In this document: positions 53,022-62,944 of the stretch, one piece after another | Layout of the letters: each line of letters starts with the position of its first letter | Numbering within the stretch: position 1 is the first letter of the stretch | Position numbers and translations under genes: made by a program | Notes under the pieces: generated by a model | Databases searched by the model: none | Told to the model about the DNA's origin: nothing | What the model saw: the letters and a program-made list of their open reading frames with translations, nothing else | From: Franconibacter helveticus LMG 23732 | GTDB taxonomy: Bacteria; Pseudomonadota; Gammaproteobacteria; Enterobacterales; Enterobacteriaceae | Assembly (NCBI RefSeq): GCF_000463115.2 | Contig: NZ_AWFX01000045.1 | Coordinates: 372,001 to 436,000, forward strand | Length of the DNA stretch: 64,000 nt | Reading direction: 5' to 3'

Positions 53022-54872
53022 TTAAACCTCGTCCACGGAGTGGCCTTTCAGCGCCTGACGGATAGATTCATCCATACGGCGAGCGGCGAACTCCTGGGTT
53101 TGTTTGTCTGTATTTTTAATGGCTTGTTCAATGGCGTCGGCGTTGTCGCCAAGGGCGGCGGCGCGAAGCGCCGCAACCGCGTCGTCAACGGCCTGCCGTT
53201 CAGCGACGCTTAACAGCGCGGCATCGGTTTTCAGCGCCCCTTCCAGGCTTTCCAGCACGCGGGCGGCTTCCACTTTCTGCTCTGCCAGCATGCGCGCTTT
53301 CACGTCTTGCTCGGCATAGCTCATGGAATCCTGAATCATGGTGGCGATTTCGCCGTCGGTCAGCCCGTAAGAAGGTTTCACCTGGATAGACGCTTCCACG
53401 CCGGTGGATTTCTCCATGGCGGTCACGCTCAGCAGGCCATCAGCGTCCACCTGGAAGGTGACGCGAATATGCGCGCCGCCTGCCGGCATCGCCGGAATGC
53501 CGCGCAGCGTAAAGCGCGCCAGCGACCGGCAATCCTGCACCAGTTCGCGCTCGCCCTGCACGACGTGGATCGCCATCGCGGTTTGACCATCTTTAAAGGT
53601 GGTGAACTCCTGGGCGCGGGCGACAGGAATCGTGGTGTTGCGCGGAATGACCTTTTCTACCAGTCCGCCCATGGTCTCCAGACCAAGCGACAGCGGAATA
53701 ACATCCAGCAGCAGCATTTCGCTGTCCGGCTTGTTGCCGACCAGAATATCCGCCTGGATTGCCGCGCCGATGGCGACCACTTTGTCAGGGTCAATGGAGG
53801 TAAGCGGCGTGCGGCCGAAAAACTCGCCTACGCGCTCGCGCACCAGCGGCACGCGGGTTGAGCCGCCGACCATGACCACTTCCAGCACTTCGCTTGCTTC
53901 CACGCCAGCGTCTTTCAGGGCGCGGCGACAAGCCAGCAGCGTGCGTTTAACCAGCGGCGCGATAAGCGCGTCAAACTGCTCGCGTGTGACGCTGCCTTTC
54001 CAGCCCGCAACCTCAACCTCTGCGGTTTCGGCGTCGCTCAGGGCGATTTTCGCCGCGATGGCGGCGTCAAGCAGCTGGCGTTGCAGGCGGTTGTCGGCAC
54101 GATCCGTCAGCCCCGCCTGTTCGCGAATGCTGTCCGCAAGCAGGTGGTCGAAGTCGTCGCCGCCAAGGGCGGAGTCGCCGCCGGTCGCCAGCACTTCGAA
54201 CACGCCGCGGCTTAAGCGCAGCACAGAAATATCAAAGGTGCCGCCGCCGAGATCGTAGACCGCAATCACCCCTTCCTGACCGGAATCCAGGCCATAGGCG
54301 ATAGCCGCCGCGGTGGGTTCGTTCAGCAGGCGCAGCACGTGCAGCCCGGCAAGACGCGCGGCGTCTTTGGTGCCCTGGCGCTGTGCGTCGTCGAAATAAG
54401 CCGGAACGGTGATCACCACGCCATCCAGCTCGCCTGCCAGCGCTTCGCGCGCGCGTTCGGCCAGCGCTTTAAGGATATCGGCGGAAACGCGCACCGGGTT
54501 TAACTGGCCGGCAGGCGTATTGATCATCGGCAAGCCGTTTTCGCTGGCCGTTAAGTCGTAAGGCAGATGGGGATAGCGCGCCTGAATATCGGCGAGCGAG
54601 CGGCCCATCAGACGTTTTACAGAGCTGATGGTATTGGCCGGGTCGCTGGCGGCTTGCGCCCGCGCATCCCAGCCCACGGTGTGACCCTGTTGCTGGTAAT
54701 GCACGACGGAGGGCAGCAGATGGCGGCCTTCGTGGTCCGCCAGGGTTTCGGTTTGCCCACTGCGAACCGTCGCCACCAGCGAGTTGGTGGTGCCAAGGTC
54801 GATGCCCGCCGCAAGCTTACGCTGATGCGGCGCGCTACTCATGCCCGGCTCACTGATTTGTAATAAGGCCAT
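53022..54872 (-). CDS. hscA: Hsp70-type chaperone HscA
   Basis: HscA with HscB releases clusters from IscU by recognising its LPPVK motif. The 616-residue protein has the Hsp70 ATPase domain ([17 protein letters not shown] near residue 24, [16 protein letters not shown] near 205, [11 protein letters not shown] near 340) and a substrate domain. The length equals the E. coli protein. It lies between hscB and fdx. Confidence 0.97.
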   Translation of the reverse strand: MALLQISEPGMSSAPHQRKLAAGIDLGTTNSLVATVRSGQTETLADHEGRHLLPSVVHYQQQGHTVGWDARAQAASDPANTISSVKRLMGRSLADIQARYPHLPYDLTASENGLPMINTPAGQLNPVRVSADILKALAERAREALAGELDGVVITVPAYFDDAQRQGTKDAARLAGLHVLRLLNEPTAAAIAYGLDSGQEGVIAVYDLGGGTFDISVLRLSRGVFEVLATGGDSALGGDDFDHLLADSIREQAGLTDRADNRLQRQLLDAAIAAKIALSDAETAEVEVAGWKGSVTREQFDALIAPLVKRTLLACRRALKDAGVEASEVLEVVMVGGSTRVPLVRERVGEFFGRTPLTSIDPDKVVAIGAAIQADILVGNKPDSEMLLLDVIPLSLGLETMGGLVEKVIPRNTTIPVARAQEFTTFKDGQTAMAIHVVQGERELVQDCRSLARFTLRGIPAMPAGGAHIRVTFQVDADGLLSVTAMEKSTGVEASIQVKPSYGLTDGEIATMIQDSMSYAEQDVKARMLAEQKVEAARVLESLEGALKTDAALLSVAERQAVDDAVAALRAAALGDNADAIEQAIKNTDKQTQEFAARRMDESIRQALKGHSVDEV

Positions 54873-54887
54873 GTTGAGCTTCCAGAA

Positions 54888-55403
54888 TTAAAAATCGAGC
54901 AGCTTTTCTTCGAGTTGTTCTGACTGGCTTTGCAGTTTATCGAGAAAACGGAGTTTGCGCACGGTGTCCGCCGCCTGCGTCCACGCTTCGCTATCCAGCT
55001 CCGCGACCATCTGCTGATGGCGGGTTTTGTACATCCCTTTCACGCGCTGAATAAACGCCTCGAGGCGATCGGTATCTTTCGCCTGCTCTATCTCATCCAG
55101 CTCTTCGCGCAGCTCCAGCTGCTCCATCAGAAACGCCGTATCGCGCACCGTGTGCTGCTCATTCGCAAGGTCGAAGCCATGAAGCGAAAGCAGGTATTCA
55201 GCGCGGGTTAGCGGATGGCGAAGCGTTTGCCAGGCCTGGTTGATGGTGGCGGATTGCGAGAGGGCCGCCAGTTGCTCGGCTTGCGGACGGCTGGCGTATT
55301 TATCGGGATGATACTGACGTTGCAGTTCCTGGTAGCGCGCCGCCAGTTGTTCACTGTCGAGCGCAAAGCCTGGCTGCAACCCAAAGAGGGTGAAGTAATC
55401 CAT
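54888..55403 (-). CDS. hscB: J-domain co-chaperone HscB
   Basis: HscB delivers IscU to HscA and stimulates its ATPase. Started at [10 protein letters not shown] the product is 171 residues, as in E. coli; the longer in-frame upstream reading has no conserved residues. The J-domain HPD lies in [10 protein letters not shown] (residues 32-34 approximately) and the C-terminal three-helix IscU-binding domain begins near residue 80. It is 15 bases upstream of hscA. Confidence 0.97.
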   Translation of the reverse strand: MDYFTLFGLQPGFALDSEQLAARYQELQRQYHPDKYASRPQAEQLAALSQSATINQAWQTLRHPLTRAEYLLSLHGFDLANEQHTVRDTAFLMEQLELREELDEIEQAKDTDRLEAFIQRVKGMYKTRHQQMVAELDSEAWTQAADTVRKLRFLDKLQSQSEQLEEKLLDF

Positions 55404-55435
55404 AACGGTCTCGGGGTCAGCGTAGTAAAGCAATG

Positions 55436-55462
55436 CCCCGCGCGCCCGGTCGGGCGGCGGGG
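55436..55462 (-). other. GC-rich hairpin between iscA and hscB
   Basis: An imperfect stem of CCCCG...GCCC with GGGC...CGGGG lies within the 80-base gap. No T-run follows, so it is more likely an RNA-processing or stabilising stem that separates iscRSUA from hscBA-fdx-iscX levels. Confidence 0.45.
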
Positions 55463-55483
55463 TCATCAGGGCGGGTCGTGGTA

Positions 55484-55807
55484 TCAGACGTTGAAACTTT
55501 CGCCGCAGCCGCACTCATCTTTTACGTTCGGGTTGGTAAATTTAAACCCTTCGTTAAGGCCTTCTTTTACGAAGTCCAGCTGAGTGCCGTTGAGGAATTG
55601 CAGGCTCTTGCCATCGATAACCACTTTTACGCCTTTGTCTTCGAACACCTGGTCTTCCGGCTGGGGTTCATCAACAAATTCCAGCACATAGGCCATACCA
55701 GAGCAGCCAGACGTGCGCACGCCAAGACGCAGACCAAACCCTTTGCCGCGATTGGCAAGAAAGGCATTCACACGTGCGGCGGCGGAATCGCTAAGGGTAA
55801 TCGACAT
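55484..55807 (-). CDS. iscA: A-type Fe-S carrier IscA
   Basis: IscA carries clusters or iron to target enzymes. The 107-residue protein has the three invariant cysteines Cys35 (TSGCSG), Cys99 and Cys101 (CGCGESF). The length matches E. coli IscA. It lies 13 bases after iscU. Confidence 0.97.
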   Translation of the reverse strand: MSITLSDSAAARVNAFLANRGKGFGLRLGVRTSGCSGMAYVLEFVDEPQPEDQVFEDKGVKVVIDGKSLQFLNGTQLDFVKEGLNEGFKFTNPNVKDECGCGESFNV

Positions 55808-55820
55808 ACTACAACCTCAA

Positions 55821-56204
55821 TTATTTGGCTTGTTTACTTTTGTAATCCGCAATCGCGGCTTTAATGGCGTCTTCCGCAAGAATGGAGCAGTGAATTTTCA
55901 CTGGCGGAAGCTCAAGCTCCTCGGCGATGTCGGTGTTCTTGATAGCCTGCGCTTCATCAAGGGACTTGCCCTTCACCCACTCGGTAATGAGGGAGCTGGA
56001 AGCGATAGCGGAACCGCAGCCGTAGGTTTTAAAGCGCGCGTCTTCAATGATGCCTTCATTGTTAACTTTGATTTGCAGCTTCATCACGTCGCCGCAAGCC
56101 GGCGCGCCGACCATGCCGCTGCCAACGCTTTCGTCGCTGTTGTCAAAAGAACCGACGTTGCGCGGATTCTCGTAGTGATCGATAACTTTTTCGCTGTATG
56201 CCAT
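55821..56204 (-). CDS. iscU: Fe-S cluster scaffold IscU
   Basis: IscU is the scaffold on which new [2Fe-2S] clusters form. The 127-residue protein has ligand cysteines Cys37, Cys63 and Cys106, Asp39, and the HscA-recognition motif LPPVK at residues 99-103. One residue is missing at the C-terminus compared with E. coli. It is 26 bases downstream of iscS. Confidence 0.97.
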   Translation of the reverse strand: MAYSEKVIDHYENPRNVGSFDNSDESVGSGMVGAPACGDVMKLQIKVNNEGIIEDARFKTYGCGSAIASSSLITEWVKGKSLDEAQAIKNTDIAEELELPPVKIHCSILAEDAIKAAIADYKSKQAK

Positions 56205-56230
56205 GTTTTATTTCTCCCGTCGGATACCGA

Positions 56231-57445
56231 TTAATGATGCGCCCATTCGATGCTGTTCAGGTCCACGCCCTGCTTGAACATTTCCCACAGTGGAGAAAGA
56301 TCGCGCAGACGGCCGATGGATTTACGAACCAGCTCGATGGTGTAATCAATTTCTTCTTCGGTAGTAAAACGACCTAAAGAGAAACGGATAGAGCTATGGG
56401 CCAGCTCGTCGTTCATCCCCAGCGCGCGCAGCACGTAGGATGGCTCCAGGCTCGCCGAAGTACAGGCGGAACCGGAAGAAACGGCCAGGTCTTTCAGCGC
56501 CATGATCAGCGACTCGCCTTCCACGTAGTTAAAGCTGACGTTCAGGATGGTCGGTACGCCCTGCTCGAGGTCGCCGTTCAGGTAAACTTCTTCGATATCT
56601 TTAATGCCGTTCCACAGACGGTTACGCAGACCGCGCAGGCGCGCCATCTCGGTATCCAGCTCTTCTTTGGCGATGCGGTACGCTTCGCCCATGCCGACGA
56701 TCTGGTGAACAGGCAGGGTGCCGGAACGCATGCCGCGCTCGTGACCGCCGCCGTGCATCTGCGCTTCAATGCGGATACGCGGCTTACGACGAACGTAGAG
56801 CGCGCCGATGCCTTTCGGGCCATAGATTTTGTGGCCGGAGAAAGACATCAGGTCCACTTTCAGCTGGGTCAGATCGATAGGCAGTTTGCCCACGCTCTGA
56901 GTGGCGTCAACGTGGTAGATGATGCCGCGCGCGCGACACATTTCGCCGATAGTCGCGATATCCTGCACCACGCCTATTTCGTTGTTCACATGCATGATAG
57001 AAACCAGAATGGTGTCGTCACGCATTGCCGCTTCGAGCTCTTTGAGATCGATAATGCCGTTGCTCTGCGGGGCGAGGTAGGTGACTTCAAACCCTTCGCG
57101 CTCCAGCTGGCGGCAGGTATCCAGCACCGCTTTATGCTCGGTTTTGCTGGTAATGATGTGCTTGCCTTTTTTCTGATAGAAATTGGCCGCACCTTTAATA
57201 GCCAGGTTGTCAGATTCCGTCGCGCCAGAGGTGAAAACAATCTCACGCGGGTCTGCGCCCACCAGGTCGGCAATGTGGTTACGGGCGATATCAACCGCCT
57301 CTTCCGCCTGCCAGCCAAAGCGGTGAGAACGGGACGCCGGGTTACCGAACGTACCGTCCATCGTTAAAAACTGCATCATCTTCTCGGCGACGCGCGGGTC
57401 AACCGGCGTAGTCGCGGAGTAGTCGAGGTAAATCGGTAATTTCAT
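56231..57445 (-). CDS. iscS: Cysteine desulfurase IscS
   Basis: IscS takes sulfur from cysteine, using PLP, and passes it to IscU, ThiI, TusA and others. Started at [16 protein letters not shown] the product is 404 residues, as in E. coli. The PLP lysine lies in [12 protein letters not shown] (Lys206) and the persulfide Cys328 in [11 protein letters not shown] longer upstream reading lacks conservation and crosses the iscR-iscS gap. That gap of 120 bases is where RyhB pairing acts in E. coli. Confidence 0.98.
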   Translation of the reverse strand: MKLPIYLDYSATTPVDPRVAEKMMQFLTMDGTFGNPASRSHRFGWQAEEAVDIARNHIADLVGADPREIVFTSGATESDNLAIKGAANFYQKKGKHIITSKTEHKAVLDTCRQLEREGFEVTYLAPQSNGIIDLKELEAAMRDDTILVSIMHVNNEIGVVQDIATIGEMCRARGIIYHVDATQSVGKLPIDLTQLKVDLMSFSGHKIYGPKGIGALYVRRKPRIRIEAQMHGGGHERGMRSGTLPVHQIVGMGEAYRIAKEELDTEMARLRGLRNRLWNGIKDIEEVYLNGDLEQGVPTILNVSFNYVEGESLIMALKDLAVSSGSACTSASLEPSYVLRALGMNDELAHSSIRFSLGRFTTEEEIDYTIELVRKSIGRLRDLSPLWEMFKQGVDLNSIEWAHH

Positions 57446-57565
57446 TGCTCTTTGCTCCGTACATCTCAATATGTGAACCTGGCGGCTGGCATGATAATAG
57501 CCGACATCGACGGGGTGAACGCGCACCCCGGCCAGGTTCTGAATATCTGTCTTTTTTTAACTTAA

Positions 57566-58054
57566 TTACGCGCGCAGTTTAACGTCGATGGCGTCCTGAG
57601 CGCGGGCCGGGCGATGGGCTTCGTTATGCTGACGGTCAGAGACATCCAGCACTTCCTGGTTGTTTACCAGTTCACCTAAGGTGATGTTATTCAGAAAACC
57701 GGTCAGACGGTCGCTGAGGTCGCGCCACAGCGCGTGGGTCAGGCATTTATCGCCGCCCTGGCAGCCGCCTTTACCCTGGCAACGCGTCGCGTCGACAGAT
57801 TCGTCAACGGCGCTAATCACTTCGCCAACAGCGATGCTGCTTGCATCTTTACCCAGCAGGTAACCGCCGCCTGGGCCGCGCACGCTGGCCACCAGGCCAT
57901 TTTTACGCAGACGGGAGAACAGCTGCTCCAGATAGGACAGGGAGATGCCCTGACGCTCGGAGATATCTGCCAACGGAACCGGGCCCGCTTCGGAGTTAAG
58001 TGCAACGTCCAGCATTGCGGTCACGGCATAGCGCCCTTTTGATGTCAGTCTCAT
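57566..58054 (-). CDS. iscR: Fe-S sensing transcriptional regulator IscR
   Basis: An Rrf2-family winged-helix regulator that senses the cell's Fe-S status with a [2Fe-2S] cluster. The 162-residue protein has the helix-turn-helix at about residues 25-52 and cluster ligands Cys92, Cys98, Cys104 and His107, all at E. coli positions. It leads the isc operon; two tandem type-1 sites upstream indicate strong autorepression by holo-IscR. Confidence 0.98.
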   Translation of the reverse strand: MRLTSKGRYAVTAMLDVALNSEAGPVPLADISERQGISLSYLEQLFSRLRKNGLVASVRGPGGGYLLGKDASSIAVGEVISAVDESVDATRCQGKGGCQGGDKCLTHALWRDLSDRLTGFLNNITLGELVNNQEVLDVSDRQHNEAHRPARAQDAIDVKLRA

Positions 58055-58135
58055 GTCTTACTTAACCTCAAACACGCCCCTCGAAGCGGGGGATTATTGT
58101 CATATGGGGTGTTGCATAGCAGGCGCAAGTCTGAC

Positions 58136-58160
58136 ATTCCCGAGTAATTTGGTCAACTAT
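58136..58160 (-). promoter_or_regulatory. IscR type-1 site, proximal copy
   Basis: On the minus strand the 25-bp site begins ATAGTTGACCAAATTACTCG and is near identical to the E. coli iscR operator. It lies in the iscR promoter region, about 80 bases from the start codon. Confidence 0.85.
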
Positions 58161-58185
58161 TTACCCTGGTATTTTACTCAACTAT
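58161..58185 (-). promoter_or_regulatory. IscR type-1 site, distal copy
   Basis: A second 25-bp element, starting ATAGTTGAGTAAAATACCAG, lies directly against the first, with no bases between, and overlaps the trmJ stop codon. The ATAGTTGA half is identical between the two sites, while the other half is weaker. Confidence 0.75.
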
Positions 58186-58916
58186 TCCGGCTTCGTTTTA
58201 TCGCCGCTTTCAATGGAGGCGAGAATGCCGCGCAGAATGTTAAGTTCCTGACTTTCCGGGCGTGCGCGGGTAAACAACCGGCGCAGCTTGTTCATCACCT
58301 GGCCGGGATGGTTGGCGCGAATAAAGCCGGTTTGCAGCAACACCTGCTCCAGATGGCCGTAAAAACGCTCCAGATCGTCAACCAGCGGATAAGGCGTTTC
58401 TTCGTGCTCCGCCGCCGCTTGCTCCTGGGTGGCAAGCCAGGCCATACGCACTTCATAAGCGATAACCTGCACCGCCATGGCGAGGTTCAGCGAGCTGTAT
58501 TCCGGGTTCGCCGCGATAGCGACATGATAATGGCACTTTTGCAGCTCTTCGTTGGTCAACCCTACGCGCTCGCGGCCAAACACCAGCGCCACCGGCGCGT
58601 GCTGGCTTTCTGAAATGCTCTTAACGCCGCATTCGCGCGGGTCAAGCATCGGCCAGGGGAGCGTACGTGAGCGCGCGCTGGTGCCCACCACAAGGCTACA
58701 GCCGGAAAGCGCTTCATCCAGGGTGTCGACAATCGTGGCGTTGCCGATGACGTCGCTTGCCCCGGCGGCGAGCGCGATGGCCTGGGAGTCCGGCTTCACC
58801 AGCGGGTTAACCAGCCAGAGGTTGGTCAGGCCCATGGTTTTCATGGCGCGGGCGACCGAGCCCATATTGCCGGTGTGAGAGGTCTCCACCAGCACGATAC
58901 GAATATTTTCCAGCAT
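58182..58916 (-). CDS. trmJ: tRNA (cytidine/uridine-2'-O-)-methyltransferase TrmJ
   Basis: TrmJ (YfhQ) methylates the 2'-OH of residue 32 in several tRNAs. The 244-residue SPOUT-class enzyme has a knotted SAM-binding fold, with [22 protein letters not shown] at the N-terminus and [16 protein letters not shown] in the middle. The C-terminal tail differs from E. coli in length by two residues. It diverges from suhB. Confidence 0.95.
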   Translation of the reverse strand: MLENIRIVLVETSHTGNMGSVARAMKTMGLTNLWLVNPLVKPDSQAIALAAGASDVIGNATIVDTLDEALSGCSLVVGTSARSRTLPWPMLDPRECGVKSISESQHAPVALVFGRERVGLTNEELQKCHYHVAIAANPEYSSLNLAMAVQVIAYEVRMAWLATQEQAAAEHEETPYPLVDDLERFYGHLEQVLLQTGFIRANHPGQVMNKLRRLFTRARPESQELNILRGILASIESGDKTKPE

Positions 58917-59037
58917 AGCGATTCAGCACGAATAAAGAATATTGGGACATCTTATCATAAACCTGAGACATAATCCGAACCCTCTGCTATACTCCGCGCC
59001 GTTTTCCCGTTCTTTAACATCCAGTGAGAGAAACCTG

Positions 59038-59841
59038 ATGCATCCGATGCTCAACATCGCCGTGCGTGCTGCGCGCAAGGCCGGTAACTTTATCGCCAAA
59101 AACTACGAAACGCCGGACACCGTAGAGACCAGCCAGAAAGGCAGCAACGATTTCGTGACCAATATTGATAAAGGCGCAGAGCGCGTCATTATCGACACCA
59201 TCCGCCAGTCCTATCCGCAACACACCATCATCACCGAAGAAAGCGGTGAACACGCTGGCACCGAGCAGGATATTCAATGGGTTATCGATCCGCTGGATGG
59301 CACCACCAACTTCGTTAAGCGTCTGCCGCATTTCGCGGTCTCCATCGCTGTGCGCATTAAAGGCCGCACCGAAGTCGCCGTGGTATATGACCCCATGCGC
59401 AACGAACTTTTCACCGCCGTACGCGGCCAGGGCGCACAGCTCAACGGCTACCGTCTGCGCGGCGGCAGCGCGCGTGACCTCGACGGCACCATTCTGGCGA
59501 CCGGCTTCCCGTTCAAAGCCAAACAGCATGCGCCGGCTTACATGAACATTGTCACTAAACTCTTCACCCAGTGCGCCGACTTCCGCCGCACCGGTTCCGC
59601 CGCGCTGGACCTGGCTTACGTAGCCGCTGGCCGCGTTGACGGTTATTTTGAAATTGGCCTGAAGCCGTGGGATTTCGCTGGCGGCGAACTGCTGGTACGT
59701 GAAGCAGGCGGCCTGGTGTGCGATTTCACTGGCGGTCATAACTACATGACCACCGGAAACATCGTTGCGGGCAACCCGCGCGTGGTGAAAGCGATGCTGG
59801 CTGGCATGCGCGAAGAGCTGAGCGAAGCGCTGAAGCGTTAA
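59038..59841 (+). CDS. suhB: Inositol-1-monophosphatase SuhB
   Basis: SuhB has magnesium-dependent inositol monophosphatase activity, and in E. coli also takes part in rRNA transcription antitermination with NusA. Started at MHPMLNIAVRAARKAG it is 267 residues, equal to E. coli. Metal-binding motifs are EESGEHAG near residue 67, DPLDGTTNF near 84 and the C-terminal KPWDFAGGELL. The longer upstream reading is rejected on family length. A terminator follows. Confidence 0.97.
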   Translation: MHPMLNIAVRAARKAGNFIAKNYETPDTVETSQKGSNDFVTNIDKGAERVIIDTIRQSYPQHTIITEESGEHAGTEQDIQWVIDPLDGTTNFVKRLPHFAVSIAVRIKGRTEVAVVYDPMRNELFTAVRGQGAQLNGYRLRGGSARDLDGTILATGFPFKAKQHAPAYMNIVTKLFTQCADFRRTGSAALDLAYVAAGRVDGYFEIGLKPWDFAGGELLVREAGGLVCDFTGGHNYMTTGNIVAGNPRVVKAMLAGMREELSEALKR

Positions 59842-59871
59842 TTCGCTCGCTGACGGGGTAACCCGCGAAAT

Positions 59872-59903
59872 AAAAGGCAGGCGCGCAAGCGGCCTGCCTT
59901 TTT
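59872..59903 (+). terminator. Intrinsic terminator of suhB
   Basis: AAAAGGCAGGC and GCCTGCCTTTT form an 11-bp stem followed by T residues; the flanking A-run may also serve the convergent transporter gene. Confidence 0.9.
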
Positions 59904-59920
59904 TGTTGGGCGTAAGACGA

Positions 59921-60898
59921 TTAAAACGGCCGCAGCCCCTGCCCTGCCGGCTGCGCGCTCATCCACATCACCAGCGCGGCGGCCACCAGCGCCACGCCGC
60001 CCGCCAGCGCAAGCGTCGCCCATCCCGTCTGGCGCCACAGCGGCGGCGTGCTTTTTCCGCCAAGCCTGACCGCCAGCTGGCGAAAGCTGTGTACGAACAA
60101 CGCAATAGCCGAAATGGTCAGCGACGTCCCCGCCGCCATGGCCATCGCCGCCGCCATCCCCCAGCCAAACACGCCAATCACTTTGCTGAACAGCAGCACC
60201 ATGATCGCGCCGGAACAGGGACGTATGCCCATAGAGAGCACCACCATCAGCCTGGCTCGCCAGTCGTCGGCGCGTGCAAGCTGGTGTTGCGAAGGCAGAT
60301 GCTGATGCCCGCAACCGCAGGTCGCGCTGTGTACGGTGTGCGGGGTGAACGTTTTGAAAACCGGCTTACGCCACAGCCCGCGCAGCCTTTTCAGGGCGCG
60401 CCAGCAAAGCATAACGCCTAACAGCCCTACCAGCAGATAGCTCCCCTTCTCCAGCCAGTAGCTGCTCATGTGCAACTGCCGGGCCGGAAGCGCGAGCACG
60501 GTCAGCACCACAATCACCAGCGCTATCGCCACCAGCCCCTGCAAAAGCGAGGAGGCCAGCGTTAAGCCAAGGCTGCGTTTCAGGCGCGAAGGGTGCGTGG
60601 CAAGCCAGGTGGCGATAACGATTTTGCCGTGCCCCGGCCCCAGCGCATGTAAAACGCCATACAGAAAGCTGAAGGCCAGCAGCGAAAAGCCCGCCCGCGC
60701 GGGGTTTTGCGCCACCTGCTGCAATAAACCGCTCAGCTCGCGGTTAACGCCGCGCTGCCAGATTATGCTTTCTGCCATGACCTGCGGCCATGCGCGCCAC
60801 AGCCAAAAACCGCCTGCCAGCGCCAGCAGTAAAAAAAGCGCCAGCGGCCAGAGGTGCGCCCAGCGCCGCCCGGCTCCCGTTGTTGCCATTACTGACAT
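59921..60898 (-). CDS. ZevB/NicO-family metal transporter permease
   Basis: A 325-residue membrane protein of the NicO (nickel/cobalt) family. Six or more hydrophobic segments are seen; HALGPGHGK at residues 84-92 is the family metal motif, GIRPCSG lies at 224-230, and a His/Cys-rich loop (HTVHSATCGCGHQHLPSQH) spans 187-205. The partner periplasmic DUF1007 gene ends ten bases inside its start, so they are co-translated. This pair resembles Haemophilus ZevAB, a zinc importer; the metal and direction here are not readable. An alternative start lies nine bases downstream (MATTG). Confidence 0.85.
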   Translation of the reverse strand: MSVMATTGAGRRWAHLWPLALFLLLALAGGFWLWRAWPQVMAESIIWQRGVNRELSGLLQQVAQNPARAGFSLLAFSFLYGVLHALGPGHGKIVIATWLATHPSRLKRSLGLTLASSLLQGLVAIALVIVVLTVLALPARQLHMSSYWLEKGSYLLVGLLGVMLCWRALKRLRGLWRKPVFKTFTPHTVHSATCGCGHQHLPSQHQLARADDWRARLMVVLSMGIRPCSGAIMVLLFSKVIGVFGWGMAAAMAMAAGTSLTISAIALFVHSFRQLAVRLGGKSTPPLWRQTGWATLALAGGVALVAAALVMWMSAQPAGQGLRPF

Positions 60899-61536
60899 TG
60901 CAGCGTTACCTCCTGTGCAAACTGTTTGCCGAGCGCCATATCCTCCGGCGGCGCATCCGCTTTATCAAGCGACAGCGCAAAAGCCTCAACGGCGGCATCC
61001 GGCTTCGGTGTTTTTACCGCCAGCTTGCAGGCGCTGTTCAGTTCAGCCGGCAAACGCACATCACCGCTAGTCTCATAGCGCATATCGACAAAATAGGTCG
61101 GGTCGAAGGTAGAGAAGGTATAGCGCTGCCCGGCCAGCGGCTGAGGATGCGCCAGCGGTAAGGTGAAGTCGAGCACGGCCTGATGGCCTGCTCGGGAAAG
61201 CCCATAGGCGGAAGGCCGGGCGGCAAACTTCACTTTTTCACCGTTATGCCAGAATTCGGTGAAATAATGTTGCGTCAGCACGTTCGCCATGACCTCCGCC
61301 GCCAGCCGCTTCCAGACCGGTGAATCCGGCTTCGCTTCCCCGGCGTCATAAAGCAGATCCGCTGAAGTGATTTCATCCATAACCCAGCGCATTTGCAGCG
61401 CGGTCATCTGCCCCTGCTCAGCAATAATTTGCGTTTTCATAGTGATAAAACTGTGCGGATGCGCCTGAGCGGCCTCAGCGGAAAGTATTATCAGTACAGG
61501 CGTCGTTATGAATAAGCGGTGCTTTAATTTCTTCAT
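60889..61536 (-). CDS. DUF1007 periplasmic protein, ZevA-like
   Basis: A 215-residue exported protein with a signal peptide (about residues 1-25, ending AEAAQA) directly followed by HPHSF, the typical start of mature DUF1007 proteins. Those His residues probably bind metal. The ATG follows GAGGGGATC. Its stop overlaps the next gene, the NicO permease. In Haemophilus the ZevA partner assists ZevB in zinc uptake. The operon is absent from E. coli K-12 between suhB and csiE. Confidence 0.83.
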   Translation of the reverse strand: MKKLKHRLFITTPVLIILSAEAAQAHPHSFITMKTQIIAEQGQMTALQMRWVMDEITSADLLYDAGEAKPDSPVWKRLAAEVMANVLTQHYFTEFWHNGEKVKFAARPSAYGLSRAGHQAVLDFTLPLAHPQPLAGQRYTFSTFDPTYFVDMRYETSGDVRLPAELNSACKLAVKTPKPDAAVEAFALSLDKADAPPEDMALGKQFAQEVTLQCQ

Positions 61537-61660
61537 GATCCCCTCTGGCGAAAAATTCTGTGAGCCAGCCAGAATTCCGCGATGAAAACTTCCGCTGTTC
61601 ATAACAGCGAAAAATCCTTTAGCTATCCTTAGCAGTAAAATGACCCACTGGACTAAACGG

Positions 61661-62944
61661 ATGATGACTCTTCTTGCTCCACCACCATCTGTGCTTTCCA
61701 GTCCGCAGCGCCGCTGCCAGGTACTCTTGATGCTTTACCTGCCGGGACAAACCGTGACGCCTGAAATTGTAGGTCGCGTCAACGGTGTGGATGGCGCCAT
61801 CGCCCGCCAGGATATTGCCGAAACCAGCGACGAAATCCAGCGTTACCACCGGCTTAACATCATCACCCAGCAAGACGGCAGCTACCGGATAGAAGGCACC
61901 GCGTTAGATCGCAGGCTCTGTCTGCTGCACTGGCTGCGCCGCGCGCTTCGTCTGTGCCCGGATTTCATTCAGCATAACTTTACCCCGGCGCTGAAAAGCG
62001 AGCTTAAACAGCATGGCATTGCGACGGCGCTGTATGACGATACGAATTTACATGCGCTCGTCAACCTTTGCGCGCGCAGGCTAAACCGCCAGTTCGAGAC
62101 GCGCGACCGGGAGTTTCTGCGCCTTTATTTGCAGTATTGTCTGGTTCAGCACCACTACGGGCAGACGCCGGAATTTTCAGAACCGCAACAGATGTGGACG
62201 CGCATGCGCGCCGAATACCTGGCGGCGCAGGAAATCGTACGCCACTGGCAGCGCCGCGTGGCGCAGGCGCCGCATATCAACGAACACTGTTTTCTGGCGC
62301 TGCTGTTTATGATGCTACGCACCCCCGACCCGCTGCGCGACTGCCATCCGCAGGACTTACGGCTGCGCCAGGCGATTACCGGCATGGTGGCCCGCTTTCG
62401 CGAGCTTTCCGGCATGGCGTTCAGCGATGAACAAGGCCTTGCGGACCAGCTTTATGTCCATCTCTGCCAGGCGCTGGATCGCAGCCTGTTCGGCATCGGC
62501 ATCGATAACACCTTGCCGGAAGAGATTACACGGCTTTATCCGCGCCTGATGCGCACCACCCGCAGCGCCTTTTCAACATTTGAAGAAGAGTATGGCGTGA
62601 CCTTTTCCGATGAAGAGGTTGGCCTGGTGGCGGTGATTTTTGGCGCCTGGCTGATGCAGGAAAGCGATTTGCAGGAAAAGCAGGTGCTGCTGCTGACCGG
62701 TAATAACGAAGCGCTGGAGATGGAGCTTGAGCAACAGCTGCGGGAACTGACGCTGCTGCCGCTCAATATCAAGCGGCTGACGATCCATGCGTTTCAGCAG
62801 GAGGGCGCGCCAAAAGAGGTGGCGCTGATTGTCACGCCTTACACCACCTCTTTGCCGCTCTTCTCGCCGCCGCTGATCCATGCCGCTGAGCTGCCGCTTG
62901 GCGATCACCAGCGCCAGCGCATTCGCGAACTTCTGGAAAATTAA
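61661..62944 (+). CDS. csiE: Stationary-phase inducible protein CsiE
   Basis: CsiE is a PRD-domain protein induced in stationary phase under RpoS and CRP in E. coli. The 427-residue reading (MMTLLAPPPSVLSSPQRR) fits the 426-residue orthologue; an upstream ATG at 61640 adds seven residues. The C-terminal part holds a BglG/MtlR-like response region (DEEVGLVAVIFGAWLMQE and LLTGNNEALEMELEQQLREL). No DNA-binding function is proven. It is divergent from the zevA-like gene and convergent with hcaT, the stops overlapping by four bases. Confidence 0.9.
   Translation: MMTLLAPPPSVLSSPQRRCQVLLMLYLPGQTVTPEIVGRVNGVDGAIARQDIAETSDEIQRYHRLNIITQQDGSYRIEGTALDRRLCLLHWLRRALRLCPDFIQHNFTPALKSELKQHGIATALYDDTNLHALVNLCARRLNRQFETRDREFLRLYLQYCLVQHHYGQTPEFSEPQQMWTRMRAEYLAAQEIVRHWQRRVAQAPHINEHCFLALLFMMLRTPDPLRDCHPQDLRLRQAITGMVARFRELSGMAFSDEQGLADQLYVHLCQALDRSLFGIGIDNTLPEEITRLYPRLMRTTRSAFSTFEEEYGVTFSDEEVGLVAVIFGAWLMQESDLQEKQVLLLTGNNEALEMELEQQLRELTLLPLNIKRLTIHAFQQEGAPKEVALIVTPYTTSLPLFSPPLIHAAELPLGDHQRQRIRELLEN

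Noticed and set aside
56396-57367. 323-codon open frame opposite iscS
   Set aside because: Antisense shadow of a highly conserved gene.
61559-61574. Possible CRP site before csiE
   Set aside because: Only the TGTGA half matches; the second half is poor, although E. coli csiE is CRP dependent.
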